From NCBI GenBank assembly GCA_022843625.1, contig JALHNH010000023.1:40718-104717 (forward strand): a stretch of DNA of 64,000 nucleotides, written 5' to 3'. The DNA comes from Bryobacter sp. (GTDB lineage Bacteria > Acidobacteriota > Terriglobia > Bryobacterales > Bryobacteraceae). A program made the position numbers and the translations under genes. The notes below the pieces were generated by a model, which did not search any database, was not told the origin of the DNA, and saw only the letters and a list, made by a program, of their open reading frames with translations. Positions within the stretch are counted from its first letter, which is position 1, and the number at the start of each line of letters is the position of its first letter. Below, piece after piece: positions 18,359 to 27,821 of this stretch.

Positions 18359-20622
18359 GGGCGGGTCAGGAATTCGTCCAGGTTAATGAGGACACGCGCT
18401 ACGGCGGGCCACGGGTCTAGTTGTGAGTCGCGCTGGACGCGGATGAAGCGGAGCATGCGCTCAAGTTCATCGGCACGGGGGGCGCGGCTGAGAGTGATCT
18501 GGTAGCCGGTTGCGAGGCGCGAAGGATCACTGGAGCCGGAACTGGTCATACGTTTGGCAAGGGCTTCGGCGAACTCGGTAGTGGATTCGTCGTTTAGCTG
18601 GGTGAGCGCTTGAAGCGGAGTGTTCGAGCGATTGCGGCGAGTGCAGCTTACCGATGAATCCGGTGCGTCAAAAACGATCAGGCTGGGGTGTGGGGCCGAG
18701 CGCTGGAAGAAGGTGTACATCCCGCGACGGTAGCGGTCTTCGCCGGTAGAGGTCTTCCATTCGCGGCGCACCTGGGTCACCTGATAAACGCCGGCGGGCT
18801 GTGGGGGATAAACGCTTTCGCCGCCTACTTTAGGAGCAAAAAGATTTGCTGCGATCAGAGAAGAATCACGAATGATTTCTGCGTCGAGGCGGAGGCGATT
18901 CTGACGAGAGAAGAACTTGTTCTCGGGATCGGTGGGGGTGGCTGTTGAAGATTGTCTATAGGTTGCCGAAGTTACGATCAGGCGATGTAGAGCCTTCTGG
19001 CTCCAGCCATTTTCAATGAACTGAAGAGCAAGATAGTCGAGAAGTTCCGGGTGTGTGGGTTTGTCGCCCTGCGTCCCAAAGTCACTTTCGCTGGCAACGA
19101 TCCCGCGGCCGAAATATTCCTGCCAGACGCGATTCACGGTTACGCGAGGAGTGAGGGGGTTCTTTGGGTCCACCAGCCACTCGCCCAGCGCCAGGCGGTT
19201 CGGTGGTTTGTTTCCCAATGGCGGAAGAATGCTGGGAACGCCTGGGGTAACGGGTGCGCCCTTCCGCATGAAGTCGCCACCAAGATGGATGTAAGCAGGA
19301 CGGGCAGTGGGGAGGTCGCGCATGATCATCGTGCGCGGCAACTTAGGTTTATGAGCCCGCAGGTCGGCCAGTTCTTTGTCGATTGCGACGAGTATCTCAT
19401 CTTTCTTGAGGTCGCCGGAGAAAACCTGGAGGCGCATGCGCATGCGTTCTTCTGCGTCGATGACCTTTTTATTCCAGGCGGCGAACTCCGCCTTTTCGGT
19501 ATCGGTTCCGATTTCGAGGAAAGGCTTGTTGAAAAACTTGCGCTCGGCTTCTTTGTCCACTTCATCGGTATTGTTGAAGAAGGCGAAGAGCTGATAATAT
19601 TCGCGCTGCGAGACAGGATCATATTTGTGGTCGTGGCAGCGGGCGCAGCCGAGTGTCAGCCCCATAAAGGCAGCACCTGTGGTCGCGACACGGTCGGCTA
19701 CGGCTTCGACGCGATATTGTTCGAAATCAATGCCGCCTTCATAGTTGCTGGTTGTGTTGCGGTGGAAGCCGGTGGCGATCAGTTGGGCATTGGTGGGATT
19801 GGGCAACAGATCACCAGCCATTTGCTCGATCACGAATTGATTGAAAGGCTTGTCTTCGTTGGTGGCATGGATGACCCAGTCGCGATACATCCAGATGTCT
19901 CGGGGCGCGTCGATGGTGTAGCCATCGGAATCGGCATAGCGAGCGATGTCGAGCCAATGGCGGCCCCAACGTTCCCCGTAATGAGGCGACGCGAGAAGGC
20001 GATCGACTTGTTTTTCGTAAGCGTTGGGGCTACTGTCTGCCAGGAAGTTCTTGAGTTCATCGAGAGTGGGTGGTAGACCCGTAATGTCGAGGCTGAGGCG
20101 GCGCAGGAGTGTGGCACGGTCGGCCTCTGGGGCGGGCGCAAGCTGATTTGCTTCGAGCCTGGCGAGAATGAATTTATCAATTGCGTTGCGGGCCCAGTTG
20201 GAATTGGTAACGGCTGGGATTGACTGCGGTTTCAGCGGCTGGAATGCCCAATGGTTGGCTCCGGGACGCTTGGACTTTACCAGGTTCTCCGGCACAGGCA
20301 GGCCCGCTGCGACCCACTTTTCAAGTATCGAAATCTGTTCTTCTGTGAGCTTTTTGTTGGGCGGCATCTTGAGATCGCCGACATGGCGGGCGGCGTTCAG
20401 AATGATGTCCAGCGAGGCACCGCGGTTACCGCCGCGAAGGATGGAGTCGCGTGTTTGCAAGGAGAGGCCGCTGGTGGAATTAGCTTCGCTGTGACAGCCG
20501 TAGCAGTTAGCACGCAGGATGGGGCGGACTTGAGATTCGAAGAACTGAGCGTCCGGCACTTGCGCGACGGCGGCAACGGAAAAGATCGCGAAGAAACAAA
20601 GCTTAATCACTGCCCATATCAT
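18355..20622 (-). CDS. Planctomycete-type cytochrome c with DUF1549 and DUF1553
   Basis: A 755-residue exported protein. After a signal peptide (about 1-20, ending AAVAQ) comes the PSCyt1 domain with heme motif NCYGCHSE and the distal-ligand region DLKMPPNKKLT. DUF1549 follows (RRLSLDITGLPPTL, HYGERWGRHWLDIARYADSDG) with a second CxxCH in LGCARCHDHKYDP, and then DUF1553 (VTVNRVWQEYFGRGIV, NRLRLDAEIIRD, SNTPLQALTQLND). Two hemes are therefore predicted. The DUF1501 gene overlaps by 4 bases. A nine-base G run lies just upstream of its start. The periplasmic redox role is inferred from the heme motifs. Confidence 0.92.
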
Positions 20623-20645
20623 TTCAGATTTTGAGGTGCCTGTGT

Positions 20646-20662
20646 GGGGGGGGGTGGGGTGG
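20646..20662 (+). other. G-run between kinase and PSD1 gene
   Basis: The gap between the kinase stop (20733) and the cytochrome gene start (20622) contains nine consecutive G, then T, four G, T, two G on the plus strand. On the minus strand this C-tract lies just upstream of the cytochrome gene. I see no clear promoter in the 110-base gap. The run could form a G-quadruplex or be a slippage-prone homopolymer. Confidence 0.5.
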
Positions 20663-20732
20663 ACTTGACTGGGTCGCGCAGGTGCCTTCGAGCAATCTCT
20701 TTCGGCGACTAATGGAAGTTTTCTTCCTTTAG

Positions 20733-22919
20733 CTAGAGAATTCCACTATAAGGAATGAGTTCTCGAGCGAGGGATGGATCGGGATGCTCTTGCAGGGCCT
20801 GTTTGACGCCGGAAAGCAACTGACGCAACTCTGCAAGCTCCGCTCTGGCTTCGCCGCGCAGCAGGAAATGCACCAGGAAGAGCCGCCCCCAGCCAAGCTT
20901 TTGTTTGGTGAATGGCGTGTCCCCCGGAGGACGGGAGCTGCGTTCCCAGATAGCGACGGATCGACGCTCCGCTTCAATCGCCTTGTCGATCAAACCAGCA
21001 TCCGCGTAAACCCAGGCAAGAAAGTTCAACGTGTTGGCCAAACTGTTCATGATTCGCACGTCACTTGGGTCCTTCTTGTGCGCAGCCTCCCGAATTTCCA
21101 GTGCCTCGCTGTAGTAACTCAACGCTTCCGCAAGGCGGCCTTGCCTTCGCGCTGCGAAGCCCAGGTCTGAGAGAGTGTAACTGATATCAACCGGGCTGGC
21201 CTTGCTGGCGCGTTCTGTTTTGAGTGCATCGAAATATCTGGCAGCACCTTCTTCAACTCGACCGTCCACCAGTAGCAGCGCACCCCAACGCTTGAGAGCG
21301 TAAGCTTTTTGTTTTGGGTCGGGATCAGGGGAGCGGTCGAATTGATCGATGGCTTTTCGGTAGGCCTCGATTCCAGCCTTTCGATCTTTACGGGAACGAA
21401 AGAATGCGATTTCGCTATAGGCATTAGCGAGAAACGAAGAAGGGCCAAAGCGATCGAGCGCACCCGCAGCGGCCTCCAGTTTTTGAGTAAGTTCAGTTGT
21501 GCCGTCAGAGTTCCTGCCGGCAACTTCAACCCGGGCCGCCTCGGAGTATAGGGATACAAGCAGGATCAGCGCTGGCTTCTCGTTGAATTCTTTCGCCCGC
21601 TCAGCTAGCTGAATCGCCCGGGAATAGCTGGCCGAGGCAGCATCCGTATCTCCGAAATTGGCGGCAGTTGGCAAGCCTTGGACTGCGGCCAGTGAACGCC
21701 AGGCCTGAGCAACTTCAAGAAGGACAACCGGATCCTTTTCGTCATTTTGGGCAAAGCCATTGAGCAACGCAGCCGTCTTTTCTACGATGGGTTTTCGCGC
21801 AGTGATCGGCAGATCGGAAATTCCACTTAGCATCGAACGGGAAAACTTGCGGATCTCTTCAAATTGGTGGGTAGCCTGGGCACGGGCTTGTTCGGCACGC
21901 CATGCCTGCCATGCGGTTGTAACTGCGCCAAGCGCAATGGCGATCACAAAGGCGGCACCCAGGGGGTGGCGCTGGATGCGCTTTCGCATCAGGTAGAGCA
22001 GTGATGGTTCAACTGCGGAAATTGGCTTCTGGCTCAGCCAGGCATGTAAATCTGCCTTGAGGGCATCGGCGGTTGGATAGCGCTCTTGAGGTGCCTGACG
22101 AAGGCATTTGTGGAGGATAGCATCGAGTTCGGAATTCGATTGCGCAAGCATTCCCCGCAAAAGGAGTCCGGCCTGAAACACATCGCTTGCAGTGGTGATC
22201 GGCAAGCCAGCGAGTTGCTCCGGGCTGGCATGGCGGGGTGTGAGCATGGGCGCCCCATCGGAATCGCCATCAGAGAGCACTTTCGCAATTCCGAAATCGA
22301 GAAGGCGAGGTTCCCCTTCGGCGGTGACGAGAATATTACCGGGCTTCAGGTCGCCGTGGACGATGAGATTGCGGTGAGCATAAGCGATGGCATCACAGAT
22401 TTTTGCGAAGAGCTCAATACGCTGGCGAAGGGTTGACCGGTTGGCCGCGAGCCACGCATCAAGAGTCTTCCCGTCGACGAATTCCATTGCAAAGTAGGGC
22501 AGGCCATTGGGCGTGGTGCCTGTGTCGTAGAGTCGAGCAATACCAGGGTGTTCCAGACGCGCGAGAATTGCCCGTTCTTTCAGGAAACGTTCGATCAGCC
22601 CGGGGTGGAAGCGTTTGGCACCAATCACCTTTATCGCAACACGGCGGGAGAGACTTGGATCAATGTGGATTGCCTCGTAGACGCAGCCCATACCGCCATG
22701 GCCCAATTCTTTGACGATTCTCCAGGGCCCCAAAGTCTCGGGCATGGCCGAATCGATTTCGAGATATTCCGGATCCAGCTCCCAAGCCTCGAGCAGACAG
22801 ATTGCTTCGCTGAGGATGTCTTGTGGATGCCCGGAGGCAGCAAGCCAATCCCGGCGTTCTGCAATTGGCAGCTCGGTGGCTGCCGCAAGAAGCTCAGTGA
22901 TGAGATCCCATCTATTCAT
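20733..22919 (-). CDS. Membrane Ser/Thr protein kinase with TPR domain, non-RD type
   Basis: A 728-residue kinase. I chose ATG 22919 (MNRWDLITELL), which overlaps the end of the sigma-factor gene by 8 bases; the frame is open further upstream only inside that gene. The kinase domain has glycine loop GHGGMG, VAIK, DFGIAK and HASPEQ, but its catalytic loop reads VHGDLKPGN, so the HRD arginine is replaced by glycine (non-RD). A transmembrane helix (GAAFVIAIALGAVTTAW) lies around residues 320-340, followed by TPR repeats (SYTLSDLGFAARRQGRLAEALSYY among others). The catalytic Asp and Lys remain, so activity is likely but its activation may differ from the RD kinases at 6-11 kb. Confidence 0.92.
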   Translation of the reverse strand: MNRWDLITELLAAATELPIAERRDWLAASGHPQDILSEAICLLEAWELDPEYLEIDSAMPETLGPWRIVKELGHGGMGCVYEAIHIDPSLSRRVAIKVIGAKRFHPGLIERFLKERAILARLEHPGIARLYDTGTTPNGLPYFAMEFVDGKTLDAWLAANRSTLRQRIELFAKICDAIAYAHRNLIVHGDLKPGNILVTAEGEPRLLDFGIAKVLSDGDSDGAPMLTPRHASPEQLAGLPITTASDVFQAGLLLRGMLAQSNSELDAILHKCLRQAPQERYPTADALKADLHAWLSQKPISAVEPSLLYLMRKRIQRHPLGAAFVIAIALGAVTTAWQAWRAEQARAQATHQFEEIRKFSRSMLSGISDLPITARKPIVEKTAALLNGFAQNDEKDPVVLLEVAQAWRSLAAVQGLPTAANFGDTDAASASYSRAIQLAERAKEFNEKPALILLVSLYSEAARVEVAGRNSDGTTELTQKLEAAAGALDRFGPSSFLANAYSEIAFFRSRKDRKAGIEAYRKAIDQFDRSPDPDPKQKAYALKRWGALLLVDGRVEEGAARYFDALKTERASKASPVDISYTLSDLGFAARRQGRLAEALSYYSEALEIREAAHKKDPSDVRIMNSLANTLNFLAWVYADAGLIDKAIEAERRSVAIWERSSRPPGDTPFTKQKLGWGRLFLVHFLLRGEARAELAELRQLLSGVKQALQEHPDPSLARELIPYSGIL

Positions 22920-23475
22920 CGAGATGCTCAAGGAATCGCTTGATAAACATGCGGGCGGCCAGCCAGTCCCGTTTAACAGTTGCAAGGGAAACACCAAGTA
23001 TTCCGGCAGTTTCTTCGCTGGAAAAACCACCGAAGAAGCGGAGATCGATCAGCCGCGCCTGACGCTCGCAAACGGTTTCGAGGGCATTGAGTGCGCGATC
23101 AATCTCAAGGATGTCGATGGCTTGTGGGCCTAGAAATTGCACCGGCCAGGGCTCAGACAAAGTACGCTTGGCCGCACCTTTGGCGCGTGCACGATCTACC
23201 AAAATATTGCGCATGATCAAGGCTGCTGCGGCATAAAAAGGACCTCTGTTTTCAAAGGTCATGCCCTGGGATTTGGCAAGCCGCATCCAGGCCTCGTGGA
23301 GTAATTCAGTGGGATCGAGCGTAGTGTCCGAAGGTTGACCGCGAAGGCGGCTGGCTGCGATGATTCTGAGTTCGGGGTAGATGGCCGACGCGAGTTGCGA
23401 CAGCGCCTGGCGATCCCCAGACTGCCAGTGCTGGAGGAGCGCGGTAATGTCACTAGACCCATCCTGCGGCAACAC
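22912..23475 (-). CDS. ECF-family sigma factor linked to a kinase
   Basis: A 187-residue sigma factor, the same length as the one at 10759-11322 and clearly paralogous: region 2 contains YPELRIIAASRLRGQ and LLHEAWMRL, and region 4 contains LIDLRFFGGFSSEETAGIL and SLATVKRDW. It directly precedes and overlaps the non-RD kinase gene. No anti-sigma factor is near. The two loci together show a repeated sigma-then-kinase arrangement, which favours kinase-based control of sigma activity (inferred). Confidence 0.92.
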   Translation of the reverse strand: MLPQDGSSDITALLQHWQSGDRQALSQLASAIYPELRIIAASRLRGQPSDTTLDPTELLHEAWMRLAKSQGMTFENRGPFYAAAALIMRNILVDRARAKGAAKRTLSEPWPVQFLGPQAIDILEIDRALNALETVCERQARLIDLRFFGGFSSEETAGILGVSLATVKRDWLAARMFIKRFLEHLDE

Positions 23476-23506
23476 TATTAAATTCTAGCCTTAGTGGGGC
23501 GAGTGA

Positions 23507-24100
23507 TCAAAGTTCGAGGCTGCGCCACATGTACCAGGAAGCAATGCTTCGATAGGGCCGCCAGTTTTCTGCGATCGCTTCGTAGTCCGGGTACTTCGCT
23601 TTAGGGTCGAGGTTGTAAAGCTTCTTCATCCCGTTACGAACTCCGAGATCAAGAACTGGAAACACGTCAGGCCTCTGCAAAGCGAACATCAGAAACATCT
23701 GTACAGTCCAGACGCCGATGCCTTTAACCTGCGTCAGTTCGGCGATGATTTCTTCGTCCCCCATCTTCTTGTGTCTGCCGAAGCGGACTTCGCCACTTGC
23801 TGTTTTTTCGGCAAGGTCGCGGATGTATCTTGCCTTTTGGCCAGACAAGCCAGCGGCCCTCATTTGCTCTTCCGAGACGGCCAGCACGGCCGCAGGGTTG
23901 AGTATACGTACCCCGCAACAAGCCTTGAAACGTCCAAAAATTGTAGCTGCCGCCTTGCCGCTCAGTTGTTGATAGACGATCGACCTAACCAGGGCCTGAA
24001 ACGTAGGAGGATGGTATTGCATCGCATAGGGGCCAACTTGCGAGATGATTTGTTTGAGTACAGGATCGCGGCGGCGAAGATGACGGAGAGCAGATTCCAT
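23507..24100 (-). CDS. DNA-3-methyladenine glycosylase, AlkA-like HhH-GPD family
   Basis: A 197-residue base-excision repair enzyme that removes alkylated purines. It has the helix-hairpin-helix LTQVKGIGVWTVQMFLMFAL followed by the catalytic aspartate in FPVLDLGVRNG, and the upstream SIVYQQLSGKAA motif typical of the family. It lacks the N-terminal AlkA fold, like many short bacterial and yeast Mag-type enzymes. The start could be ATG 24100 (MESALRHL) or ATG 24112. With 24100 the start codon touches the divergent start at 24101 (CATATG), so the two genes would have no spacer and each promoter would lie in the other gene. Confidence 0.9.
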   Translation of the reverse strand: MESALRHLRRRDPVLKQIISQVGPYAMQYHPPTFQALVRSIVYQQLSGKAAATIFGRFKACCGVRILNPAAVLAVSEEQMRAAGLSGQKARYIRDLAEKTASGEVRFGRHKKMGDEEIIAELTQVKGIGVWTVQMFLMFALQRPDVFPVLDLGVRNGMKKLYNLDPKAKYPDYEAIAENWRPYRSIASWYMWRSLEL

Positions 24101-25036
24101 ATGAAGACCCATGATAAATTGACGCGGCGAACTTTGCTGACTGGCCTCGGCGCGGGGCCCGTTTTGCTGGCACAGGACCCGGTAATCCGGGTAGATGTGC
24201 AGTTGGTAAACATCACTTATACCGTGCGCAACAAGCAGGGCGGATTGGTGGGGAACCTTACCAAGGACGACTTCACTGTGTTTGAAGACGGCAAGCAACA
24301 GGAGATCAACCGCTTTCAGCGAGACACTGATTTGCCGCTGACAATTGGGCTGCTAATTGATATTTCCGGGTCGATGTATAACGTGATCAGCACGGGCAAA
24401 CGGGCGGCATCTGAGTTCTTTCGCAAAGTTTTACGGCCGAAGGACCTCGCATTTCTCATTACATTCGGGTCCGAATTAGAACTATTGCAGGATTTGACTT
24501 CTTCCGTCAGCTTGCTCGACAAGGGCTTGAGCCAGGTGGAGGGTCAAAGGCCAACACGGGTGATGACGCAGGGGCCGGTGCCGACAACCCCGCGGGGCAC
24601 GAGAATGTTTGATGCGGTGTATTTGGCGGCAGAAGAGAAGCTCAAGAACGAGGCAGGACGTAAGGTGATTGTGCTCTTGACAGATGGTGCAGACCAGGGC
24701 AGCTTCTACAAACCGATGGAAACACTCAAGCAGACGCATCTTTCGGACGCAGTGATTTATAGCTTTTTCTATTACGAGCCAATGTACGGAAGCGATGAAG
24801 GTGCGCTCAAGAAGTTGAGCGGCGAAACGGGGGGACGGGTCTTCGACGTAACCAAGCGTGGCAGCCTCGACCGTTCTTTTGAGCAACTGCAGGAAGAGAT
24901 GCGCAGCCAGTATTCGTTGTCTTATTCGCCCACGAATGACAAAAAGGACGGGGCCTTCCGCCGCGTCGAGATCAAACCCAAAGACTCGAGCCTCAAGGTA
25001 CAGGCGCGGCGCGGATACTATTCAACCAGCGCTTAA
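24101..25036 (+). CDS. VWFA-domain protein of acidobacterial type, exported
   Basis: A 311-residue protein. A twin-arginine-like leader (LTRRTLLTGLGAGPVLLAQ) is followed by a short Ig-like region (VDVQLVNITYTVRNKQGG) and a von Willebrand A domain with an intact MIDAS: LLIDISGSM, a downstream threonine region and VLLTDGADQG. This is the architecture of the acidobacterial VWFA-related family; its role is unknown, probably protein-protein interaction in the periplasm. I chose ATG 24101 because the leader begins there; the frame is open much further upstream through the antisense of the glycosylase gene. A second family member lies at 32823-33854. Confidence 0.88.
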   Translation: MKTHDKLTRRTLLTGLGAGPVLLAQDPVIRVDVQLVNITYTVRNKQGGLVGNLTKDDFTVFEDGKQQEINRFQRDTDLPLTIGLLIDISGSMYNVISTGKRAASEFFRKVLRPKDLAFLITFGSELELLQDLTSSVSLLDKGLSQVEGQRPTRVMTQGPVPTTPRGTRMFDAVYLAAEEKLKNEAGRKVIVLLTDGADQGSFYKPMETLKQTHLSDAVIYSFFYYEPMYGSDEGALKKLSGETGGRVFDVTKRGSLDRSFEQLQEEMRSQYSLSYSPTNDKKDGAFRRVEIKPKDSSLKVQARRGYYSTSA

Positions 25037-25039
25037 CAC

Positions 25040-25068
25040 TTGCAATCCACTGTAACACGTGTCATAGT
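25040..25068 (+). promoter_or_regulatory. Promoter and likely operator of the gntR-ABC operon
   Basis: TTGCAA (25040-25045), a 17-base spacer and CATAGT (25063-25068) preceded by TG at the extended -10 position. An 8-bp perfect palindrome ACACGTGT (25055-25062) touches the -10 box. GTGT-N6-ACAC also occurs across it. The expected transcript start falls at about 25075, the GTG start codon itself, and there is no Shine-Dalgarno sequence, so the mRNA may be leaderless. The palindrome would let the GntR protein block its own promoter. Confidence 0.55.
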
Positions 25069-25074
25069 ACACCT

Positions 25075-25467
25075 GTGATTCCATTCCGAGTCGAGCTCAT
25101 ACCCGGAGAGCCGGTCTATGAGCAGGTGGTGTTTGCTGCCAAAAAGGCAATTCTGGCCGGCCGTTTGCAGCCGGGAGATGCTTTTCCGTCCGTTCGTCTT
25201 TTGGCAAAAGCAGTGAAGATCCATGCCAATACAGCTCAAAAAGTGATAGCTGAATTGGTTGGTGAAGGATTACTCGAAGTGCGGCCGGGGATCGGGACAA
25301 TTGTCACTATGGGTGCCAGTATCTCGAAACGGGAGCGGGGAAAACTCTTGCATCGCGAAGTCGAAAGTCTGGTTGTGGAAGCACTTCGTCTAGGAATGCA
25401 ACGGGAAGAGCTACTGTCTGCAGTGGAAGCGGGATGGCACGCATTGAGCAATCAGGTGGAGGTGTAG
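25075..25467 (+). CDS. GntR-family regulator, YtrA-like
   Basis: A 130-residue transcription factor with a winged-helix GntR DNA-binding domain (VYEQVVFAAKKAILAGRLQPGD, FPSVRLLAKAVKIHANTAQK, LVGEGLLEVRPGIGTIV) and only a short helical C-terminal tail, as in the YtrA subfamily. YtrA-type regulators sit in front of, and repress, ABC transporter operons. Here the ABC ATPase gene begins 3 bases after the stop and a permease follows. The start is GTG at 25075, with no Shine-Dalgarno but a promoter positioned to start transcription at or near it. Confidence 0.92.
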   Translation: MIPFRVELIPGEPVYEQVVFAAKKAILAGRLQPGDAFPSVRLLAKAVKIHANTAQKVIAELVGEGLLEVRPGIGTIVTMGASISKRERGKLLHREVESLVVEALRLGMQREELLSAVEAGWHALSNQVEV

Positions 25468-25470
25468 CCG

Positions 25471-26343
25471 ATGATCTGTACCTATGATTTAACGAAGCGA
25501 TTCGGGAAAACGATGGCGCTGGACCGGGTGAATCTGGATTTGCCAGCAAACTCGATTTTCGCCCTCGCCGGCCCGAATGGAGCAGGCAAGAGCACTCTAC
25601 TGCATCTGCTCATGAATCACTTCCGCAGTGACGGAGGGAGATGCGAAATCGCCGGTGTAGACTCGCGGAAGCTGAGCCCCAAAGATCTGCAGAAGATTGG
25701 CTATGTGGCGGAGAGCCGGCAGTTGCCGGAGTGGATGAAGGTAGCAGAATTCTTCCGCTACACAAGCCAGTTTTATCCGAATTGGCAGGCCGAACAACTT
25801 AAGGACTTGATTGGCCTCTTCCGGTTGCCCATGGAGGCGCAGGTGAGTTCGCTGTCGCGTGGTAAGCGCATGCAGGTGGCACTTGCGGCAACGCTTGCTT
25901 ATCGCCCGAAGGTGCTCCTGCTGGACGAGCCGTTTCAAGGGTTGGACGTATTGGTGCGAGACCAGGTGATCGAGAGCATTGTCGAGCGAAGTGCAGAATC
26001 GACCGTGCTGCTCGCTTCTCACGACCTGGCAGAAATTGAAAGCTTCGCTACGCACTTTTCCTATTTGTCTGAAGGCAAGCTCAAGTTTTCTGGAGATATC
26101 TGCCAACTGCAATCGGAGTTCCGCGAGGTGGAAGTGGTGTTGCGGGAAGCGGTTGAAATCGAAGTGCCGGGCCACTGGATGAATTACAGTATCCAGGGCG
26201 AGTATGTGCGATTCACGGATTCAAAGTACGCAGGCACCGATGCGATTCGAGAACGGTTTCAAGGGGTAGCAGACATTACGGTACGCAACTTGCCGCTGCG
26301 ATCGATCTTTGTCGAGATGGCCAGGGAAGGACAAAAGTCATGA
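25471..26343 (+). CDS. ABC transporter ATP-binding protein
   Basis: A 290-residue ATPase subunit with Walker A (GPNGAGKST, about residues 34-42), an LSRGK signature replacing LSGGQ, Walker B (VLLLDEPFQGLD) and the switch histidine in LLASHDLAEIE. The C-terminal about 80 residues form an extra domain. The family (YtrB/drug-export type) works with membrane proteins encoded alongside; here that is the 493-residue protein, whose gene overlaps by 4 bases. The YtrA-type regulator upstream suggests export of, or resistance to, a cell-envelope-active compound; the substrate is not predictable. Confidence 0.93.
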   Translation: MICTYDLTKRFGKTMALDRVNLDLPANSIFALAGPNGAGKSTLLHLLMNHFRSDGGRCEIAGVDSRKLSPKDLQKIGYVAESRQLPEWMKVAEFFRYTSQFYPNWQAEQLKDLIGLFRLPMEAQVSSLSRGKRMQVALAATLAYRPKVLLLDEPFQGLDVLVRDQVIESIVERSAESTVLLASHDLAEIESFATHFSYLSEGKLKFSGDICQLQSEFREVEVVLREAVEIEVPGHWMNYSIQGEYVRFTDSKYAGTDAIRERFQGVADITVRNLPLRSIFVEMAREGQKS

Positions 26344-27821
26344 TCCTCACGATTTGGAAGAAAGATCTGAAACGGCTCTGGTGGGGGATTCTGCTGACCA
26401 CTGGATTCCTAGTACGTTTAGCCTTCCTCGATGCAATGCGCAGTCAATCGATGCCCTCGACGGAAGAATCGTGGTTAAGCATTTTGCTGCCACTGTCCTG
26501 GGTAGCAATCCTGGGAATGGCTATCCATGAGGATGCACCTGGAAACTCTCGCGCCTATTGGGCCAGCTTACCCGTTAGATGGCAATCCGTTGTCACTGCC
26601 AAACTACTCTTCGCTGTTACTACAATCCTGGTGCCTTATGGGATAGCAACTGGCCTGATACTGCATTGGCACGGGTTTGACTGGACTGCCTATGCGGCGG
26701 AGCAGGCGATGAAGCAGTTGCAAGTCATGACCATCGTTATTTTGCCGGGAGTAGCAATTGCAGCCTTGTTTCGCAATTTGTCACAAGCGCTTCTTGCATT
26801 TCTCGCCGCTGCTGTTTTTGCCGGAATCTTGCTTGAGACATCCGCTCTCGGGCTGACAAAAGATGAAGTCATGCTTGGAGCTTCCATGATATGGCTTGGG
26901 CTGGCGGCAGTGGCAGTGATTGTGCTCAGCTATGCGAAAAGCGGCAGGATTGCGACCTGGAGTCTTACGGCAATCGGCCTTGCCGGGTGCATCTTGCTGG
27001 CGGCGGGTTTTCCCAGAGGAGGTGGAATCACACTGCGACAAGTTTGGGCGGGGACTGCAATTCACCCCATGCTTCGATTCGAAGGTCCTACGGTTGCTCC
27101 ACCATCCTTTGCATCGGCTCGGGACGGAAGGGCAAAAGTAGTTCTTCCCCTCGTTTCGGAAGGCTTCGACTCAAAATTGGTTCAAAGCTACCAGATCGAA
27201 TCACTGAACCTGACGGGCGATGATGGCTCAGCGATTGCAGCGGAGCCAGTGCGCGGCAATCGAATGTTTGGTGCGCTAGACGCTTATCAGTTTGCCGAGG
27301 GAAAGGGAAAGGCATGGCAAGTGTTGAGCTTCCTGCCCGAAACCTACAAGAAATGGAGTGGCCGCCGGGTTACCGTGAAAGGTAGAGCCTTGCTTCGGTT
27401 GTCCCGGTGGGAGCAAAAAGTGGAAATGCCTGTCGGATCTCAGCTTTGGCTGCCGCATCTCGGAAAGTGCGTCAGCGAGAAGATAAGCTGGACCCAATAC
27501 AGTGTGGCAGCACGGCTAACTTGCCTAAGTGGCAGGCCTCTACCCAGTCCAGTAAAGGTCTATCTTGATGACAAATCCATCACGGTTCGCCCACAACAAC
27601 ATTTTCTTCAAGATCAAAGCAAAATGACCTGGCTTTCGCCTGTTTATCGTTCAGAGGTCTATTTTTACGAAAACAAGACTGACGCCAGAGATTCGCGGGT
27701 GGAAGGCACCCAGTTCTCAGAAGCCAAGCTTGCGGTCACATCTTCCCAAAGTTTGGGAAGCGCCTACATAGACTTTGAGTTTCGCGGCGTGGACCTGGAC
27801 CGCTACTTCGTAAAGCCCTGA
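26340..27821 (+). CDS. ABC transporter membrane subunit
   Basis: A 493-residue protein. The N-terminal half has about six hydrophobic helices (for example LLFAVTTILVPYGIATGLIL and LLAFLAAAVFAGILLETSAL). The C-terminal about 260 residues are polar and beta-rich, probably a periplasmic domain. Translation is coupled to the ATPase gene through a 4-base overlap, so the two form the transporter. I do not recognise a named family; similar permeases follow YtrA-type regulators in Acidobacteria. Its last 19 bases overlap the convergent rfbD gene. Confidence 0.8.
   Translation: MILTIWKKDLKRLWWGILLTTGFLVRLAFLDAMRSQSMPSTEESWLSILLPLSWVAILGMAIHEDAPGNSRAYWASLPVRWQSVVTAKLLFAVTTILVPYGIATGLILHWHGFDWTAYAAEQAMKQLQVMTIVILPGVAIAALFRNLSQALLAFLAAAVFAGILLETSALGLTKDEVMLGASMIWLGLAAVAVIVLSYAKSGRIATWSLTAIGLAGCILLAAGFPRGGGITLRQVWAGTAIHPMLRFEGPTVAPPSFASARDGRAKVVLPLVSEGFDSKLVQSYQIESLNLTGDDGSAIAAEPVRGNRMFGALDAYQFAEGKGKAWQVLSFLPETYKKWSGRRVTVKGRALLRLSRWEQKVEMPVGSQLWLPHLGKCVSEKISWTQYSVAARLTCLSGRPLPSPVKVYLDDKSITVRPQQHFLQDQSKMTWLSPVYRSEVYFYENKTDARDSRVEGTQFSEAKLAVTSSQSLGSAYIDFEFRGVDLDRYFVKP

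Noticed and set aside
19051..20076. Long plus-strand frame of 341 residues opposite the PSD1 gene, and similar ones at 7848-8444, 36442-37467 and 38104-39003
   Set aside because: All lie antisense to genes with clear domains and show no domain of their own.
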